A DNA stretch of 64,000 nt, taken from Komagataeibacter melomenusus. GTDB taxonomy: Bacteria > Pseudomonadota > Alphaproteobacteria > Acetobacterales > Acetobacteraceae. Of this stretch, positions 9,811 through 17,251 are shown piece after piece. Position 1 is the stretch's first letter. Each line of letters starts with the position of its first letter. Location: positions 1-64,000 of the forward strand of contig NZ_JABJWC010000010.1 in NCBI RefSeq assembly GCF_013155395.1. The letters run 5' to 3'. The notes under the pieces are model-generated. The model was not told where the DNA came from, ran no database searches, and was given only the letters and a program-made list of their open reading frames with translations. Position numbers and translations under genes: made by a program.

Positions 9811-10589
9811 GCGCCTGCTCCCTTCGGGCACACAAGCAGCGCTTCCTCACGCAGCCCGAACTGCCAGCGCGTGCGCGACAGCGGCTGGTCACGCCGCATT
9901 TCCCGCCGCATGACGGCATGCCCGCCCCCCTGTTCGCCTACATCCGCCGCATCCAGCATGATGAGCGTATCCGCCTTGCTGCCCTGCCCTGTGACCTGAT
10001 CGCGAAACAGGCCATAACGCGCCCGCAACCGACTTTCCGGCCCGTTGTCATGCCGGGCCAGAAGGGCGGCGGCGGCATGTTCCGCCTCCGCCAGCTGGGG
10101 GGCAAGCGGCAGGCCGGGCGGGCAGGATTTACGCCCCAGCGAGGGCGCGAAGACAGGCGCGCGCAGCGCAGCGCGCAGGTCCGCCAGCGCCCAGCGTGGC
10201 TGGTCAGCGCGCGCCCACACCGCGCCCAGATGCCAACTGCCCATGCGGTAGTCGCGGCGCGAGAGGATGGTGGCCAGTTCACCCGGTGCATCAGCCAGTT
10301 CACGCGCGCGCGTGGCAGGCCGCCAGTTGCGCCGGGCGGGTGCGGTCTGGGCCGTGTGATAATCCGTGAGCAGCCGACCGGGCGCATGGCACAGCACCGC
10401 CAGCCCGTAATCCCGCGCCAGTGCCGCCTGCGCGGCTTCATCCTCGCGCTCAAGGCCAAGACAGGCGCCTATCAGCCCCAGCACGGCGGAGCGTGCGGGC
10501 CGATCGCCCCCGTCGCGTCGCTCGCCTACCGCAAGCGTGCCGAACGAGGCCATGGGCGCGACCATGGCAAATGTCAGGAACAGCCGCAT
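9807..10589 (-). CDS. cas5e: Cas5e, Cascade subunit CasD
   Basis: Binds the crRNA 5' handle and anchors the foot of Cascade. The 260-aa protein opens MRLFLTFAMVAPMASFGTLA, the Cas5 N-terminal strand and loop, and has the typical RDYRMGSWHLGAVWA and APVFAPSLGRKSCPPG motifs. It lies 5 bp downstream of cas7e and overlaps cas6e by 4 bp. Confidence 0.95.
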   Translation of the reverse strand: MRLFLTFAMVAPMASFGTLAVGERRDGGDRPARSAVLGLIGACLGLEREDEAAQAALARDYGLAVLCHAPGRLLTDYHTAQTAPARRNWRPATRARELADAPGELATILSRRDYRMGSWHLGAVWARADQPRWALADLRAALRAPVFAPSLGRKSCPPGLPLAPQLAEAEHAAAALLARHDNGPESRLRARYGLFRDQVTGQGSKADTLIMLDAADVGEQGGGHAVMRREMRRDQPLSRTRWQFGLREEALLVCPKGAGA

Positions 10590-10594
10590 GGCAT

Positions 10595-11653
10595 TCAGGC
10601 CCGGCAGAAGGCGACGAGATCGGCCAGCGTGGCGCTTTTTGCATCGCCCAGCGCCATTTCGCAGGTCTCGTCAACGCCCGGACCATAAACGCGGGCCAGT
10701 TCGGCGCGGAAGCCCGCAAGTGCCCTGATTGACTGCGCCATCAGGTCATCGCCCCCTACCGGGCGGGCAAACGCGCCTGCAAGCGTGCGGGGCTGGGCAT
10801 CGCCTTTTTCCGCCAGTACGTAGCCCGCGCGGGCAAGCGCGGCGAAGCTGTTCTGCTTGCCCGAGGGCGAGACCGTCATCGCCGCCTCCATCAGGGCGCC
10901 AAGGGCAGCCTGTGCCACGCCGGTTTCACTTTCGCCGCCCAGGTTCTTTTTCAGCAGGTCGCGATTGACGCACAGGTAAAGGTAGAACACGCCGGAGCCG
11001 AACCCGGCCTCGCCCAGAAAGCCTGCGCCAGCATCTTCCTCCGGCTGCTTGAGGTCGTCGATGGCAGTATAGTAATCATCCTCCACCGTAACCCGGTGGG
11101 TGGTGATGGCGTGCGCCACCTGAACGGCGGCCTCGCGGTTGAAGGCGGGCGCGCCTGCCAGCATGCGGCCAAACAGGGCAATATCGGCCGCTGAATCCGC
11201 GTGATGCAGCAGGGTGTCCTGCTCCTTTTTCGGGTCGATTTTTTCGCCTGCGGCCAGCCGGTCGGCCAGGGCGAGGGCCGCCGTGCGCTCGGCGGGGGAA
11301 ATGAACACAAGCTGCTCGGTGCGGGTGGGGTTTCTGTCCTTCTCGGCCTTGACCTTGCCATACACGCCCGCAATCTCGCGGGCGATGGTTTCGGCCTTCT
11401 TGCCTTCCACGCCCTGCGTGTCCAGATGCGCCAGCACTTCCTCGCCCAGGCGCTGGGTGCGCTGGCCCATATGGCCTGCCAGGGCGGATTCAAAAATGGC
11501 CGAGGTGCGCCAGGCCCGCTTGAGCGCCTGCGAGGAAATGCGCAGCCGTGTCGCACCACCAACCGTGGCGGTCTTGGGGTGGCCCGTGTCATCACGGTTG
11601 ACGTTGGAAGGCGGGTAGAAGGTCAGCAGATGCAACTGGAGAAAACGGCTCAT
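10595..11653 (-). CDS. cas7e: Cas7e, Cascade backbone subunit CasC
   Basis: Polymerises along the crRNA to form the Cascade backbone (six copies in the E. coli complex). The 352-aa protein begins MSRFLQLHLLTFYPPSNVNRD and carries TRLRISSQALKRAWRTS, both diagnostic of the Cse4/CasC family. The start at 11653 is chosen over the longer frame because AAGGA precedes it at good spacing. A 157-bp gap with repeat A separates it from cse2, unusual inside a Cascade operon and possibly holding an internal start. Confidence 0.95.
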   Translation of the reverse strand: MSRFLQLHLLTFYPPSNVNRDDTGHPKTATVGGATRLRISSQALKRAWRTSAIFESALAGHMGQRTQRLGEEVLAHLDTQGVEGKKAETIAREIAGVYGKVKAEKDRNPTRTEQLVFISPAERTAALALADRLAAGEKIDPKKEQDTLLHHADSAADIALFGRMLAGAPAFNREAAVQVAHAITTHRVTVEDDYYTAIDDLKQPEEDAGAGFLGEAGFGSGVFYLYLCVNRDLLKKNLGGESETGVAQAALGALMEAAMTVSPSGKQNSFAALARAGYVLAEKGDAQPRTLAGAFARPVGGDDLMAQSIRALAGFRAELARVYGPGVDETCEMALGDAKSATLADLVAFCRA

Positions 11654-11732
11654 TATTGACTGTCCTTTATTCAGGTCTTTTCCTGAAATGAAAACTCTGG
11701 CGTGCCACACTTTTCAAAAAACGGCATTCCCT

Positions 11733-11754
11733 GAAGTTTTTTGAAAAAACCTTC
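11733..11754. repeat. Hairpin of dispersed repeat family A (copy 2), inside the cas operon
   Basis: Inverted repeat of type GAAGTTTTTT / AAAAAACCTTC with the same 3' flank (CACCAAA.ACTT) as the copy at 2748. It lies between cse2 and cas7e. The rest of the 11654-11810 gap is A/T-rich and shows no ORF. It could attenuate or stabilise the Cascade mRNA. Confidence 0.7.
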
Positions 11755-11810
11755 ACCAAAAACTTTCATCTTGTTGCTGGATATTTTTAGATCAGAATTT
11801 TTTATTCAGA

Positions 11811-12383
11811 TTATACATTACTTATGTTTTCTGGTCCGCTCCGGGGCTGGCCCGCGTTCCAGTAGGCGTATACCCATTTGCGGCGGATATGTTCGCCCTT
11901 GCCATCGTCACGCGCGCCTTCACGCGGCCATTTCAGCAGGGCTTCGGTCAGGTCGGCCACATTCACTTTCCTGCCTGCCAGCGCCACAAGCCGCCGGAAG
12001 GCCCTGAGGCATTCGTCATACGTTCCGGCATCCATCAGCTTGCGAAAGCGCAGCGGCTTGCACAGCGCCTCGATCTGATCCGTATCCGCCAGTTTGCTGA
12101 CGCCAACCTGCCGCGCCACGCTGCCCTCCCGGCGCTCATCACGCACATGCACCAGAACCGCCGCCGCCAGCGCCAGCCGTGCCATGGCCGCATCCGAACG
12201 CGCGCCACAGCGCTGGACGAGCGCCTGCGTTTCCGGCTCGAACAAGGCCTCGGTCACGCTCGTGCAGCGCCGCAGGCGGGCAAGGGCGGCGCGATCTCCG
12301 GGCTGCTGCTTTTCGGGGTCGGGCTGCAATCCGCGCCACCAGCCCACAACCTTGCGCACCGTGGTTTCATCATCTGTCAGCAT
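11811..12383 (-). CDS. cse2: Cse2 (CasB), Cascade small subunit
   Basis: Small subunit present as a dimer in Cascade that stabilises the R-loop. The 190-aa, Arg-rich helical protein shows family motifs WWRGLQP, RGDRAALARLRRC-like (GDRAALARLRRCTS) and FRKLMDA near residue 120. Its ATG overlaps the cse1 stop by one base (TGATG), indicating translational coupling. Confidence 0.93.
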   Translation of the reverse strand: MLTDDETTVRKVVGWWRGLQPDPEKQQPGDRAALARLRRCTSVTEALFEPETQALVQRCGARSDAAMARLALAAAVLVHVRDERREGSVARQVGVSKLADTDQIEALCKPLRFRKLMDAGTYDECLRAFRRLVALAGRKVNVADLTEALLKWPREGARDDGKGEHIRRKWVYAYWNAGQPRSGPENISNV

Positions 12384-14038
12384 CAGGACACCTCGCCTGC
12401 TTTTTTCTGTTTCGTTGCGACAGGAACAGGAAGATCCAGAACCTGCATGATCTTTTTGCCAGCCGTGTTCGTGCCCGATACCGCGCCAAGCAGCCCCATG
12501 CGGGCCAGGGCTGAACGTTGCGCTTCTTTTACGTCCATGTCCGGCTCGAGCACGACCATTGCGTCAAATTCGCGCAACGCTGCCTGCTTCAGTGTTTTCA
12601 GCCAGGCTTTTTTCAGCACCAGCAGGTCACTCCCTGCCACGACTGCCTCGCGCAGCAGGGCAAAGAAAGGCGTTTCGGTCTCGAGCCAGAAGCGTTCACG
12701 CACATTGGCGATCAGCGTCGCATCGACCGATACACTACCCTTGCCAAACAGCGCCTCGCGCACGCTGCCGCGCAGCAGATCAGCCACCTGCGTTGCCGCC
12801 CCCACGCATTGCCGGGCAAAATCATCCAGTTCGTGCTGCCTGTCTTCATCATGCGTGCCGGGCAGCGGCATGGCGCTTTCCACAAAGCCGCGGGCTTTCA
12901 TGTTATCCATGTCAAACCCGGCAGCCAGCAGACGGGGATGTTCCGTAAAGCCAGCCGCCCGCGCGCGCGCGTTGCGCCAGGTTGTGACACAACTGGCCGG
13001 GAGCCTGTTGGCATCGGTGCTTTCCACCACCACGCCGGTCCAGTGCCGGTAGCCGATGCCACCGGGCTGCGGATGCACGGCCAGCCATTCCGTACCCTCT
13101 TTCTGTCTGTAGCGCGGGGTGAGCGGATGGATGAGGCCATCCGCCGCGTAAGGCTGGCCGATCCAGCCCGCATATTTCGGGCCATAGGGGCGCTGGCGCC
13201 AGCCGGTGACCACAACACCATCAGCCCGGCCCGTAAGATCGCAGGTGCCGTCAGCCCTGTTTTCAAAATCAAGGCGGATGCGCCGTGGCATGCCCCACCA
13301 GCATTGCAAAGGATGGGCGTTGTGATCCACCCGCACCTCCGTGCCGCCCTTGCCCGAGATGATGGTGGGCGCCAGCCACGGAAACACCCGTGAAAGATCA
13401 GCATCCGCAACAGCCCTGCCGCAGGGCACGTTGGCCCAGATGACCTGCCACAGGCTGGCCTCGGCCGATGGCATGACCAGGGTTGTCAACGGGCCGCCGC
13501 CGCGCAGGCCGGTCATGTTGCCCGCCCCCCCGCTTGGCGCCCATGACTGGAGCGTGAACAGCGCCATGGCCGCGGCCCCCCGCCCGAGGCGCGCGACCTG
13601 ATCGCGATGCACGAACAGATCCGCGTTGCGCTTTATGGTGCTCTCGCCCGGTGCATCGATCAGCAGGCGTTCAACCGGCTCCGGGCCGGTGGCCAGCTCT
13701 TCATGATCCTGAAGGAAACGTGGCCCCGGACCGTCAAGCCAGAAGGCAGGCGCGATACGGGCGAAGGCTTTGTCCAGCATGTCAACGGTGGGTGGCTTGC
13801 GCCAGTCCTTCGGCCATGCGCGCCGGTCTGCCGGGGGACAGGCCGTTGCCACAAGGCCGATCAGGAACTCGAAGGATGCGATACGGAAATCCGCGCGTGG
13901 CCACGCGAAGTCAATGACGGGGTCATCATCCAGCCCTTCCACGATCTGGCCGGGGCGCATGAGACAACAGGCGCCAGAGCGGCGGCGCACTGGCAGCCAT
14001 GCTTCTGTAATCAGGTTAAGGGGATGAATTTCTGTCAT
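12383..14038 (-). CDS. cse1: Cse1 (Cas8e, CasA), Cascade large subunit
   Basis: Recognises the PAM and recruits Cas3 in type I-E interference. The 551-aa protein opens LNLITEAWLPVRRRSG, contains the family stretch QSWAPSGGAGNMTGLRGGGP near residue 165, and ends in the four-helix bundle region. The start codon has only a weak Shine-Dalgarno. A 504-bp non-coding gap separates it from cas3, much longer than the other spacings in the operon; that gap holds the CreTA-like elements. Confidence 0.95.
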   Translation of the reverse strand: MTEIHPLNLITEAWLPVRRRSGACCLMRPGQIVEGLDDDPVIDFAWPRADFRIASFEFLIGLVATACPPADRRAWPKDWRKPPTVDMLDKAFARIAPAFWLDGPGPRFLQDHEELATGPEPVERLLIDAPGESTIKRNADLFVHRDQVARLGRGAAAMALFTLQSWAPSGGAGNMTGLRGGGPLTTLVMPSAEASLWQVIWANVPCGRAVADADLSRVFPWLAPTIISGKGGTEVRVDHNAHPLQCWWGMPRRIRLDFENRADGTCDLTGRADGVVVTGWRQRPYGPKYAGWIGQPYAADGLIHPLTPRYRQKEGTEWLAVHPQPGGIGYRHWTGVVVESTDANRLPASCVTTWRNARARAAGFTEHPRLLAAGFDMDNMKARGFVESAMPLPGTHDEDRQHELDDFARQCVGAATQVADLLRGSVREALFGKGSVSVDATLIANVRERFWLETETPFFALLREAVVAGSDLLVLKKAWLKTLKQAALREFDAMVVLEPDMDVKEAQRSALARMGLLGAVSGTNTAGKKIMQVLDLPVPVATKQKKAGEVS

Positions 14039-14097
14039 TCAAATAGACATCCAGAAAGAAACAGATCAGAATCTTGGTTTCTAGCTGCAATCTGGCA

Positions 14098-14110
14098 ACC
14101 AGAATCTGGT
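14098..14110 (-). promoter_or_regulatory. 13-bp palindrome in the cse1 5' leader
   Basis: ACCAGA-A-TCTGGT, perfect 6-bp arms, about 60 bp upstream of the cse1 start. A wider pairing AGCTGC / GCAGCT encloses it in minus-strand RNA (14119 down to about 14084), making a larger stem-loop in the cse1 leader. It could be an operator or an mRNA structure. Confidence 0.4.
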
Positions 14111-14113
14111 AAA

Positions 14114-14129
14114 CGCAGCTTAATCTGCG
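14114..14129 (-). terminator. Stem-loop spanning the stop codon of the tiny ORF
   Basis: CGCAG-ATTAAG-CTGCG on the minus strand; the stem can be extended by one wobble and one A-T pair. The loop holds the TAA stop of the 13-codon ORF. There is no long U-tract, so it is a better candidate for an RNA stability element than for a terminator. A stem-loop near the end of the ORF is a described feature of CreT RNAs. Confidence 0.4.
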
Positions 14130-14161
14130 CTTAATACTATTATAACCAACGTGTGCCGCAC
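14120..14161 (-). ncRNA. creT: Candidate CreT toxin RNA: 13-codon ORF with tandem AUA codons
   Basis: Tiny ORF GTG CGG CAC ACG TTG GTT ATA ATA ... TAA, peptide (M)RHTLVIIVLSAD. It is preceded by the very strong Shine-Dalgarno AGGAAGGGAG (14177 to 14168), 6 nt from the GTG. Codons 7 and 8 are consecutive AUA, very rare in a GC-rich genome, and a stem-loop spans the stop. Established for CreT toxins: a strong SD and rare codons, in one case tandem AUA, trap ribosomes and sequester a minor tRNA. The ORF lies downstream of a promoter-like site matched by the mini-CRISPR guide. The symbol is a proposal. The ATAATA also spells TATAAT, a possible -10, but no -35 is seen at 16-18 bp. Confidence 0.55.
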
Positions 14162-14164
14162 GTT
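14148..14164 (-). promoter_or_regulatory. Inverted repeat AACGTG-N5-CACGTT at the start of the tiny ORF
   Basis: Perfect 6-bp arms around TGCCG. In minus-strand RNA it folds over the GTG start of the 13-codon ORF; in DNA it is E-box-like. If the adjacent TATAAT (14144 to 14139) were used as a -10, the repeat would lie just upstream of it and could be an operator for a cse1 promoter. Confidence 0.4.
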
Positions 14165-14185
14165 ACGCTCCCTTCCTGTCAATTT

Positions 14186-14222
14186 CAGCCACCTCAAACC
14201 CACTTGGGGTGGCTGTCTTTTT
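14186..14222 (+). terminator. Rho-independent terminator, plus strand
   Basis: Stem CAGCCACC / GGTGGCTG followed by TCTTTTT, active for plus-strand RNA. It would stop transcripts running antisense out of the Cascade genes. On the minus strand the same stem folds in the leader of the candidate creT RNA, upstream of its Shine-Dalgarno. Confidence 0.6.
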
Positions 14223-14251
14223 GTAGCCCCGTTTGAACCAACGAGTAAAGA

Positions 14252-14275
14252 TTTATATCTTACTTTTCAAGACTT
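14252..14275 (-). promoter_or_regulatory. CreA-guide target site over a promoter-like -10
   Basis: On the minus strand this reads AAG (PAM, 14275-14273) then TCTTGAAAAGTAAGAT followed by ATAAA. Its first 16 nt match the mini-CRISPR spacer TCTTGCAGAGTCAGAT except at positions 6, 8 and 12. The 3' part contains TATAAA, a plausible -10 for transcription toward the tiny ORF and cse1; the -35 (AACATA) is weak. A plus-strand promoter (TTGAAC, 17 bp, TATCTT) also overlaps. Cascade bound here would block RNA polymerase in either case. Confidence 0.6.
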
Positions 14276-14447
14276 ATGTTTTCATACGTTCGAAAAACCA
14301 CAGACCGGGCCTGCACAAGAAGATTGCAAGGGGGAATCTGGACAGAGAAGCATGCGCTCATCCGGCCCATGCCGCATTGAAAAATGCAGCCGGTAGACTG
14401 CATTCAGGCAAACGTTCCTGAAGAAGCTTTTTTCACTTCAAAGGAAT

Positions 14448-14472
14448 GCCACCTTTTTTTCGGAAAGGTGGC
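14448..14472. repeat. Hairpin of dispersed repeat family B (copy 2)
   Basis: GCCACCTTT / AAAGGTGGC with a pyrimidine-rich loop, flanked by GGAAT on the left and ACCCGGAAA on the right, as at 1626. On the minus strand it lies just downstream of the mini-CRISPR and could end that transcript. Confidence 0.65.
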
Positions 14473-14488
14473 ACCCGGAAATGTTCAC

Positions 14489-14566
14489 TATATAATCCCT
14501 GCCAGAGCAGGGAACGCTGACCATCTGACTCTGCAAGACGGGTCATCCCGCAGGTGCGGGAACAAC
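14489..14566 (-). CRISPR. creA: Two-repeat mini-CRISPR (candidate creA/CreR guide RNA) overlapping the cas3 3' end
   Basis: First pseudo-repeat 14566-14539: stem CCCGC/GCGGG, loop of 4, 5' handle ATGACCCG against ATGAACCG in the array. Second pseudo-repeat 14517-14489: 18 of 29 bases match the array repeat; its 6-bp stem CCCTGC/GCAGGG keeps pairing by a compensating change (T-A for C-G). Between them lies a 21-nt spacer (14538-14518) instead of 32. Order and polarity match the main array. Cas6e cleavage would give a short crRNA-like guide. The cas3 stop codon lies inside the first pseudo-repeat, so it is probably co-transcribed with cas3. The symbol is a proposal by analogy. Confidence 0.8.
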
Positions 14567-17251
14567 CTCCAGACCATATCGGTTATCATAGCGCACGACA
14601 ACCGCGTGGCCTTTCGCGTTGTGCCCACGCCCTTCGGCCCCGCCCTCGACCTCGGTTAACAGCAACAGGAGAAACCGGTCGTCTGCCTCGCGTTCCCAAC
14701 GCGACCAGCCTGCACGGGCGGTGGCTACGGCTTCACGCGCGTCCTCTGCAACATGGCATGAGGCAAGCCTGCCCTGCGCCACCGAAACTTCGGATAACGC
14801 CCATGCCCGCCGGTGCGCATGGGCGGCGGCAAGGGTCTCGTCTTTCAGCGCAGCCCAGGGCCACACCTGCCCTGCCCTGAGCACGCCAAGGCGCACGGTC
14901 ACGTAAGGCCGTTCCTCCAGCCGCGTGGGCGTGCGGATATCGGGCTCCCATAAGCCGCTGCCTGGCGTGTAGCCCCATTCATGATGCAGTATGTTCCGCC
15001 GGGCCGCATCATGGGCAGCAAGGCCGTGCCCGGTTGCCACGCTACTCGCCGTGGCCAGTCCTTCCGGCGTTATGGATGTATCGCCCGCCGCCTCGATCAG
15101 GTCACGCACATTGCCGGGGCTTTCTATCGTGCCCATGCGCAGCAACGCGCGCGCCGTGCGCCACAGCAGGGCGGGATCACGATAAACGGCCGCCGTGCCC
15201 GGCAGGAGGCGACGGATCCATTCCGGGTCCGGATCATCCACCGGGGCGGGCGCCAGAACACAGATTTCATCGCGGTCTATCGGTCGCGCCGCACGCTGGT
15301 GGCGCCTGAGGCGGCCCGCACGCTGGATAATCAGGTCCATCGGGGCAAGATCCGTGCACAGCACGTCAAAATCCAGGTCAAGGGACTGCTCGATAACCTG
15401 GCTGGCCACCAGCACCCCGGCCCGGTCAGCGGGCATGCTGTTCCTGCCAAAGCGCGCCAGCACGTCGCGCTCGATGGCCAGGCGGTCGATCATGGCAAAA
15501 CGGGCATGAAACACCTGCGCCTCAACCCCCTGCTGCGCCAGTGCCCGGGCCGTGGCGATCACGTCATCCACCGTATTGCGCACCCACGCTACAGCCGCCC
15601 CCTGCCCTGCAGCGGCCACGACATCCACCATGACCGCAGCCTCGCTCCCTGACTGCCTGACCGCAATGCGGCGCGCGAGGCCCGGGCGCGGGGCACAGGG
15701 CTGCTCGGTCATGCCATCGCAGCCTACGAGCGTAACAAGCGGATAGGCCGTGCTGGACAGGCTGACCGGCGCCTCCTGCTGCAATCCCGCCCGGAATGCC
15801 GCCACAAGTTTCTGCCGTACGGCCTTGGTCAATGTTGCCGAAAGCAGTATGGCGGAGCCCCCCATGCTGGCATGGAAGCGCAGCAGGGCCGCCATTTCCG
15901 CCTGCATGTAGGGGTCATAGGCATGGCATTCATCAACCAGCAGCACCTTGCCCGCCAGCCCGGCCTGCCGGATGGTGGCGAACCGGACCGGCAAGACCGC
16001 CATAAGGGCCTGATCAATGGTGCCCACGCCCACCTGTGCAAGCAGCGCCCGGCGCGATTCACCCGCAAGCCACGCAGCGCACGACACTTCAGCCGCCTCC
16101 ATGCGCGCCTGTGGCACGGCTGCGGCATCAAGCGCATCATCCGGCGCCACGACCGCAGCAAAACGCGGATCGAGCAAAGCACGGCCATGCGCAAGTGCGA
16201 GCGAGGGATGGGCAGATGGCTGGAACAGGCCACGATAGGCCGCAGCTATCCGGTCGAACATGGCGTTGGCGGTCGCCATTGTGGGGAGTGCCACAAACAG
16301 GCCCGTGGCCCGACCAGACGCCATCAGCCGGTGCGCTACCACCAGAGCCGCCTCGGTCTTGCCCGAGCCTGTCATGTCCTCGATCACCACCAGCGCCGGC
16401 CCGGCAGGCAGGGCAATCTCCTCCAGCAGGGCCTGAACGGGAGATGGCACCTGGACATGGGCGAACAGGTGCCCGATGCCCCTGAAGGGCGCAACCGTTA
16501 CGGGGCCAAGCCCTGCGCGGGCCAGGGCGTGCTGGGCACGCGGCAGCGCGTGGTTCCAGAAATACCCGGCAGCATCGGCCACGTCATCAGGCTGCACGTA
16601 AGGGAACCAGTCCTGCCGGGAGCCGATCCAGTCCGTCACCACCGTGACACCCGCAAGCTGCCATTCCAGTTGCCGCAACTGATCCAGCGACGGGACGGGA
16701 ATGGGCGGCGGGCGAAACACGTCAAGGAGCAGACCGGCCAGTTCGCGGGCATGGGCCGCACAGGCGGCATGGCCCAGAGTACGGGCTCTCGTTTCATCTA
16801 TTGCGACCGGCTGGCCGTGATGCCCCGCAACGGCGCGCCATAGCTGCGCCTTGTCATCGGCTTCCCATTCCAGCCCATCGGCATCCGCGCCAAATAACGG
16901 CGCCAGCACATCCGCGCAGACCCGGTCGAGCAGAATCAGGCCATCCACATCATGGCGTGAGTCCACCACCGTATCAGGCAATGGCCCGAGCGCCTGCCGC
17001 GGCCAGTGCGCCGGAACCTTGGCCTGGAACGCTGGCGTCACCTTGCCCATATCATGCAGCGCCACAAGCAGGCCAAGCTGCCGGCGGTCCAGCCCCAGCC
17101 GACTGCTACCGGGCCACAGGACCGCCACGGCCGCCACATCAAGCATATGGGCGACAAGGGGGTGGGTCGGGGCCGTTACGTCTTCCGCCTGACCGGCGGG
17201 ACGGGCCTTGCCCCAGAAAAACCGCAGCCCGTCATTCACCTTTCCCGCCAC
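14543..17251 (-). CDS. cas3: Cas3 nuclease-helicase, type I-E
   Basis: Recruited by target-bound Cascade to unwind and degrade DNA. The 902-aa protein has an N-terminal HD nuclease (HPLVAHMLD, LHDMGKVTPAFQ near 70, GHHGQP near 142). A superfamily-2 helicase follows (DMTGSGKTEAAL near 298, VDECHAYDP near 438, ILLSATLT, SLDLDFDVL). The start is GTG, preceded by a GGGGGG Shine-Dalgarno. The last codons (PAPAG, stop) are encoded inside a CRISPR-repeat-like hairpin. The region between this gene and fdhD (17252-17464) holds its promoter but no gene. Confidence 0.96.
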   Translation of the reverse strand: MAGKVNDGLRFFWGKARPAGQAEDVTAPTHPLVAHMLDVAAVAVLWPGSSRLGLDRRQLGLLVALHDMGKVTPAFQAKVPAHWPRQALGPLPDTVVDSRHDVDGLILLDRVCADVLAPLFGADADGLEWEADDKAQLWRAVAGHHGQPVAIDETRARTLGHAACAAHARELAGLLLDVFRPPPIPVPSLDQLRQLEWQLAGVTVVTDWIGSRQDWFPYVQPDDVADAAGYFWNHALPRAQHALARAGLGPVTVAPFRGIGHLFAHVQVPSPVQALLEEIALPAGPALVVIEDMTGSGKTEAALVVAHRLMASGRATGLFVALPTMATANAMFDRIAAAYRGLFQPSAHPSLALAHGRALLDPRFAAVVAPDDALDAAAVPQARMEAAEVSCAAWLAGESRRALLAQVGVGTIDQALMAVLPVRFATIRQAGLAGKVLLVDECHAYDPYMQAEMAALLRFHASMGGSAILLSATLTKAVRQKLVAAFRAGLQQEAPVSLSSTAYPLVTLVGCDGMTEQPCAPRPGLARRIAVRQSGSEAAVMVDVVAAAGQGAAVAWVRNTVDDVIATARALAQQGVEAQVFHARFAMIDRLAIERDVLARFGRNSMPADRAGVLVASQVIEQSLDLDFDVLCTDLAPMDLIIQRAGRLRRHQRAARPIDRDEICVLAPAPVDDPDPEWIRRLLPGTAAVYRDPALLWRTARALLRMGTIESPGNVRDLIEAAGDTSITPEGLATASSVATGHGLAAHDAARRNILHHEWGYTPGSGLWEPDIRTPTRLEERPYVTVRLGVLRAGQVWPWAALKDETLAAAHAHRRAWALSEVSVAQGRLASCHVAEDAREAVATARAGWSRWEREADDRFLLLLLTEVEGGAEGRGHNAKGHAVVVRYDNRYGLEVVPAPAG

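Noticed and set aside
14178-14183. TTGACA on the minus strand as a -35 for the cse1 or creT region
   Set aside because: The nearest TATAAT is 33 bp away, too far, and no -10 is seen at 16-18 bp; it overlaps the start of the Shine-Dalgarno region.
14151-14421. Plus-strand frames of 60-80 codons in the cas3-cse1 gap as a possible protein toxin
   Set aside because: No ribosome site or known motif, and the terminator at 14186-14222 would cut the first. A 14-codon plus-strand frame at 14352 has only a weak SD. The minus-strand ORF fits better.
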